Origin: Nematopogon swammerdamellus
Taxonomy: Eukaryota > Arthropoda > Insecta > Lepidoptera > Adelidae
DNA: 64,000 nt
NCBI GenBank assembly: GCA_946902875.1
Contig: OX336340.1
Coordinates: forward strand, 25,063,566-25,127,565
Direction: 5' to 3'
Shown here: positions 59,840 to 64,000 of the stretch, piece after piece
Layout of the letters: each line of letters begins with the position of its first letter
How positions within the stretch are numbered: the first letter of the stretch is position 1
Position numbers and translations under genes: made by a program
The notes under the pieces: model-generated
The model's database searches: none
The model's input: only the letters and a program-made list of their open reading frames with translations
What the model was told of the DNA's origin: nothing

Positions 59840-60030
59840 CGCGGCATATGTAGCCGAGGCGCCGAGCCACCCATAAGGTGTCTAACGACGCCAATGGACA
59901 TTCGATCGTATGCGGAGGTTGCGAATGCCATACCGGCCGGCCCGACAGGTGCCCGTTCACGAAGGGCCCGAGATTGTATTTGGGCTTGGGGAAAGTGTTC
60001 CAGAGTTTAGCGGTTCTGTAGAGAATCTAT
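59840..60030 (-). pseudogene. LINE ORF C-terminus plus 3' end (array-source subfamily)
   Basis: Minus strand: LYRTAKLWNTFPKPKYNLGP, FVNGHLSG, then ECPLASLDTLW in another frame. The DNA includes GGCGTCGTTAGACACCTTAT, GGGTGGCTCGGCGCC, the terminal stem-loop. Internal small deletions break the frame. Confidence 0.78.
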
Positions 60031-60625
60031 TTATCTCATTTTAATTTTTGAATTTTCTGACAAAGATTACGTTAACGTTGTTTGAGACGAGACATTTCAA
60101 AAATATAAAAAAAACTTACGTAGGTAGGTACCTATGTAACAACTATTGTAATATCGACGAATAACGACTGCCTTCGGTACGAGCAAAAATGTATATTTTT
60201 TTTTATTACTGTGGTGGTTATAAATGTTTAAAAATGTCACGGCGAGTGCTTAAGAAGATGGGCCGTTGAAATAAATGTAAAAACGAATGAAACGTCGAGC
60301 CACATAGCCACAAAGGAGCTTAATTAGGAGTTTAATTAAAATAACTTAATTAGAACGAGGAACAAATGCCCTAACTCTAAAATTAACGGATAGTAAAAAA
60401 CGTAATCCAGATTAAAAGAAAATTCTTATCAGACTTTTAAGCAGTAACGTTGTTCACACATAGAAGAGGGTTCTGTAGCCATTCCCTTCTTCCACGCATA
60501 CCTAGTGAGTTGGACACGCACTATTTTCTCAATAATAGTTTAAGATTTATATACTTCGAAATAGTGTTTATTTTTTATGGAAAAAAAATGTTCATACTGT
60601 AAGAACTAAATATTGACTTTATAAA
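60031..60625. other. No gene seen
   Basis: AT-rich. The CCTAGTGAGTTGGACACGC region is unassigned. Confidence 0.4.
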
Positions 60626-60639
60626 TCTTATATAATTAT

Positions 60640-60770
60640 TGAATTTTTCTTTCCGCTGTAATCACCTCGGACAAAGCTTGTGAAGGACAAACGGACAGAC
60701 AGATGGACATACGCCTGATTACATAAGGGTTCTTGCCAGCATAATTGGTTATGGAATCCTAAAAATTGCA
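60640..60770 (-). repeat. Dispersed repeat with an ACGGACAGACAGATGGACAT segment
   Basis: TCACCTCGGACAAAGCTTGT, AAACGGACAGACAGATGG, AGGGTTCTTGCCAGCATAAT, TATGGAATCCTAAAAATTG. Decayed member of the large (ACAGACGG)-bearing repeat group. Confidence 0.45.
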
Positions 60771-62839
60771 TATATTTTGTTTTGTTCTTTAAATACGTAC
60801 AGCAACGATGCAATTGTAAATTGTGACCGCTATGATTGTAAATTGTGATCGCATTGTAAATATTGTCCCGCTGTACAGTTACTCTCGTAAAGTGCCTACA
60901 TAAAAATACTTGTCCAATTAAATGGGCAATATTAAATCGAGCGAGCAATCTGAATAGAGATATACCGGCCTCCACGTCGCGTCGCGTCGTCGCGTCGAGC
61001 GGTACAAGTAATTGGGAGGCGCGGGGTGTAAAGAACGGCATGTCTAAAATTAAATAATTTTGTATCGGTGGTATTTTGCGTGCATAAAAACTATTATTTA
61101 CAAGTGTCATTTGTGTCGGTTGATTTTTTTTTTATTATAAAATTGGATAATAAAAATATTTTTTATGAAAGTCTGGAACTAACATTTGCCCCTGTACCGG
61201 CGCTATTCAATGTTAGCGATGTGAGTATGAGAAATGATGAATTATCTCAACCAATTAGAGAGCGTTCGCTAATGCACCCGGTCCGTCATTGGTTGAAATA
61301 TGCGAGTACCTATCTATCTAATTTTAATTTTCGAAATTGCTGACAAACTAGAGAGCGTTACGTAACGTAATGTCTTCCACACAAATGGGTAAGTTAGAGA
61401 GCGCATTTACTCCGCCGGTAGACCCGCTGAGCGTAGAACATCTACATTGAGCGTAGATATTGAATACCTTTATATACCTACTTATGTAAATAAGTAATTA
61501 GTAAGTAATTAATTACTGAGTCTTCTGTAGTCAAAAATCCCGGTTAAATTTTTAATCTTGCTTTCAGACCATATTTTTCCTCGATAAGCAGTATAATACC
61601 CCGCAAAGTTTCTTGCTGGCTCTTCTTTTTTGGTGCAATTGAACGGGGTAAAAGAAATGGTGTCAAGTTCAAGAGTACTTTTACTACCTTAAGAATACAA
61701 ACAAACAAACCTTGGACAAAAACAATTAAAGAACATTTCGTTATAGTAAAAAATCTCACATTTAGTAATACAAGTGCATATAATAACTTTAGTCTAAGAA
61801 TGAAAAAAAAACTTACTTAAATACTCGCCATTTACTTGAATGTAACCAAAGATAAGATAAAATTAAAAAGTCAAAAGAGGACGTGGGTAATTTCGTGAAA
61901 GTGCATATAATTGCATTCTCACGCGCGCCGCGGCCTCCGAGTTAGACGGAAAGCGGCGCAAGTTGAATGTCAACCGACGACATCTAGCGGCGACCACGTG
62001 CGTCGTACATAACCATAATATCTATCTACAAGACTAGACAAAACCAAAAGCTTATCTATATTATTATACCTTATGTTTATAATAATATTTAAGTATAAAG
62101 GCAATTTTCAATCTATGAAGTTAATTTGAGGATTATATTTTTACAAAATACTTGGCAATTACATAGTACGAGTACCTAAATAAATATGCAGTAAAGTTGG
62201 GTAGCTGTAAAATGGTAGGTTTATTCCCTTCTGCTGATTTTTTACATATTTTTATAATTTTTGTTGTGTTAGATTATTTGGGTTTGTAAATTATTACACC
62301 GCCCGACAAATAATCATGTTTCTTCGACCTGGTCGTTGCGGGACCTCCTGACTGGAGGGAGTTACTATTTCAAGTCAGTTTATTGATCGTTACATTTGAA
62401 TGAATAAAGTATTTTATTTTATGCGTCATCCGACTGTCGCGCAGTTTATGACAAGGGTTCGGGAATAATAAATTGTAACGATTTCGATCGGCTCCACCTC
62501 CAGACGACTCGGCTGACGAACGTCGACGAAACTAACGACACACCAATAATCGCCGTTCTTTATCGATGCCGAGAGCCGCACGACTGCGCTCTGTCACGTG
62601 GACAGTGGATAATGCGCCTTTCTCGCTTTCTCGGCGAACTCATGACAAACGATTCATTGTTGGGCCTCCGAGTATTGTTCGCCGCGAGGGCCTAGCCTGT
62701 GGATGTGCAACGACGACCCATTGTGTCCTACTAAATTATATGTCACCGGATGCTCGTTTGGTTTGAAGCGGTTTCAGAGTTGGGCCCGTTTGGAATTGGG
62801 GCAGGCGCGGAGCTCAGCTCAGATGAGATCGCAAACGTT
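60771..62839. other. Mostly unique sequence, no gene supported
   Basis: The longest open frame in the window (60628-61110 minus, 160 codons) runs across this and the preceding repeat but has no domain and includes repeat sequence. GTCGCGTCGCGTCGTCGCGT at 60977-61000 is a short CGTCG repeat. 62440-62840 is GC-richer with overlapping frames (62566-62766, 62703-63023) that I cannot assign. Confidence 0.4.
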
Positions 62840-63263
62840 TAATCCGCCTGATTTAAGGCCCTGTCAACCCGCATTTACCCGTACTCCTCTTTCAAGGGCG
62901 TCGCTTTCGCTGGTTGGAGTAGGATGCAACACAAACAATCAAAAATTAGGTTTTCATTTTTTTATTTCAAAACTACGGATCGAAAAAAAAGTAAAAAGCT
63001 ACGCTGATTTAGATATATATTGAACAAATAAAATATATTTTTTCCAAAGCCTTGATTTGGTCACGCTGCCTTAAATACGTTTTTATAACTAAATTCAGAG
63101 GCATTTTCATAATTTTTTTCTATCGAGCGAAGTTAATCAAATCGTGTTTTCAAAAAGCTATCGATCTGCGCTGATAGATGGAAGTTTTACATAAATTAAA
63201 ACTGAATCTGTCAGGTAATTAATATTGGCGGTACACTTCTTGAAATTCGAGTCAGACGCAGTC
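62840..63263. repeat. Duplicated segment, uninterrupted copy
   Basis: AAGGCCCTGTCAACCCGC, CTTTCGCTGGTTGGAGTAGG, AAAACTACGGATCGAAA, TTCCAAAGCCTTGATTTGGT, AAAAAGCTATCGATCTGCGC, ACTGAATCTGTCAGGT, GAAATTCGAGTCAGACGCAG. It lacks both insertions found in 29440-30853. Confidence 0.82.
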
Positions 63264-63706
63264 TCACATCACCTTAAGCGATATAGCATTAAATACTATT
63301 GTACAGAGTATAAGTGAGTGTCGAACTAAGTAGTTCCATAGGTACTATACGTTGTTGTACTGACGGGATGAAGTGACGTGGGAGGAATCTTTGAACTAGT
63401 ATAATGTGCATGTATACAACGCGTAAACAACGAAGCGACGCTGCGTACTCCCCTATTAGAATATTGTGTGTGGGCCCTATCATGTACATACGATATGGAA
63501 TAGTAATATTATCTTTGCGGTCCCACTACACTTTGTTTTACAACACTATTAGTTGGTGGTATCCTTTTACAAAAAAATACCCACCGTACCACCAGGGGTA
63601 CGGCCAGGGGTATGGTGGGTCCGTCATGGCTTCTTCAATATGTACAACACCTATATATAACAAAACATCGAATTTGTATAAACATTTGAAAAAGGAATAG
63701 AATTTT
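63264..63706. other. No gene seen
   Basis: 63571-63625 has repeated CCACC / GGGGTA pieces (TACCACCAGGGGTACGGCCA, GGGGTATGGTGGG). The overlapping frames on both strands are unrecognised. Confidence 0.4.
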
Positions 63707-64000
63707 GTCAGCCTCGGTAGCTCAGTGGTGCGTTCGGTCGGCCGTTGTTTAGCAACCCTGAGCGCGGTCAGTACTTGGATGGGTAACCGCTCCACCGTTG
63801 GAGGCTGACCGTGGTTCGGATTCCGCGTAAAACTGCAGGTCCCTTCCCTTCTTACCTTATTAGGTGGTAGGGTTTATCCCGCCCGGCTTGATACCACCGC
63901 ACTGAATGAAACGTCGTCGTTCGAAACGGCTATGTAAATAGTTCGTGTTTTCCGTCTAGTTCAGTGTATCCGGCACGACCGAAGGGAAGCACTGACATGG
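63707..64000 (+). mobile_element. tRNA/5S composite SINE, cut by the window end
   Basis: GTCAGCCTCGGTAGCTCAGT, 5S-like TTTAGCAACCCTGAGCGCGG, TCAGTACTTGGATGGGTAAC, GGTTCGGATTCCGCG, body to GGGAAGCACTGACATGG. The tail should lie just beyond base 64000. Confidence 0.88.

Noticed and set aside
60628..61110. 160-codon antisense open frame, the longest in the window
   Set aside because: It crosses a dispersed repeat (ACGGACAGACAGATGG) and unrelated sequence, has no recognisable domain, and nothing in the flanks supports a gene.
62566..63023. Overlapping plus-strand frames in a GC-richer region
   Set aside because: No domain recognised, and the second frame runs into the duplicated repeat at 62840, arguing against a gene.

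Overview
The window looks like nuclear DNA of an insect, most likely a moth or butterfly (Lepidoptera). The evidence is the repeat content. It is AT-rich and packed with short dispersed repeats that I recognise, from memory and not from a search, as typical of lepidopteran genomes: elements running from AGGGTTCCGTA to an ACTCGCACTTGGCCGG end, non-LTR retrotransposon 3' ends finishing in GATA/TATC runs, RTE-type tails, and a MITE with GGCCCACTTGCACCA ends. I find no convincing host protein-coding gene, no rRNA gene and no intact tRNA gene. The window reads as intergenic or intronic sequence. Almost every open frame is short, and many lie inside repeats. The only recognisable protein similarities are decayed ends of transposable-element proteins.

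Layout. 1-1,150 holds a possible LTR tail and a 125-bp tandem repeat. 1,497-2,824 is a 16-copy, 83-bp tandem array that appears to have grown out of the last bases of a LINE, followed by a 0.38-kb foldback (2,889-3,265). 3.4-20 kb mixes SINEs, LINE ends, foldback elements and unique stretches, plus a 54-bp in-frame tandem repeat at 19.0-19.3 kb. 20-34 kb is strongly nested: a TTA-flanked DNA transposon (23,420-25,179) carrying another repeat, an element-in-element-in-repeat stack (29,440-30,853) with an unfilled relative at 62,840-63,263, and a hAT-like element (32,138-33,073) holding two retroelement pieces. 34-46 kb includes a TA-flanked element (40,133-41,003) and a 2.1-kb palindromic derivative of a Tc1/mariner-superfamily transposon (43,375-45,490). 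46-64 kb continues with SINEs, RTE and LINE remnants, a TA-flanked MITE (53,469-53,857), and two nearly identical 457-bp composite units (57,503 and 59,005).

The most abundant family is a SINE of about 385 bp with at least 19 full or partial copies on both strands. Its head has a tRNA-like A box, a block that closely resembles the 3' half of 5S rRNA including the C-box region, then a tRNA-like B box. Its tail carries a conserved stem-loop and a poly(A) run. Two groups of non-LTR retrotransposons can be told apart by the C-terminus of their reverse-transcriptase ORF. One is a Jockey/CR1-like group with motifs such as RFSKSFLCRTAKLWN; the other is an RTE-like group with RWDDDIKKVAG and a (TGA)n or similar tail.

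Limits: family names come from motif recognition only. Coordinates of diverged repeats are approximate to about 5-20 bases. No alignment or database search was run.
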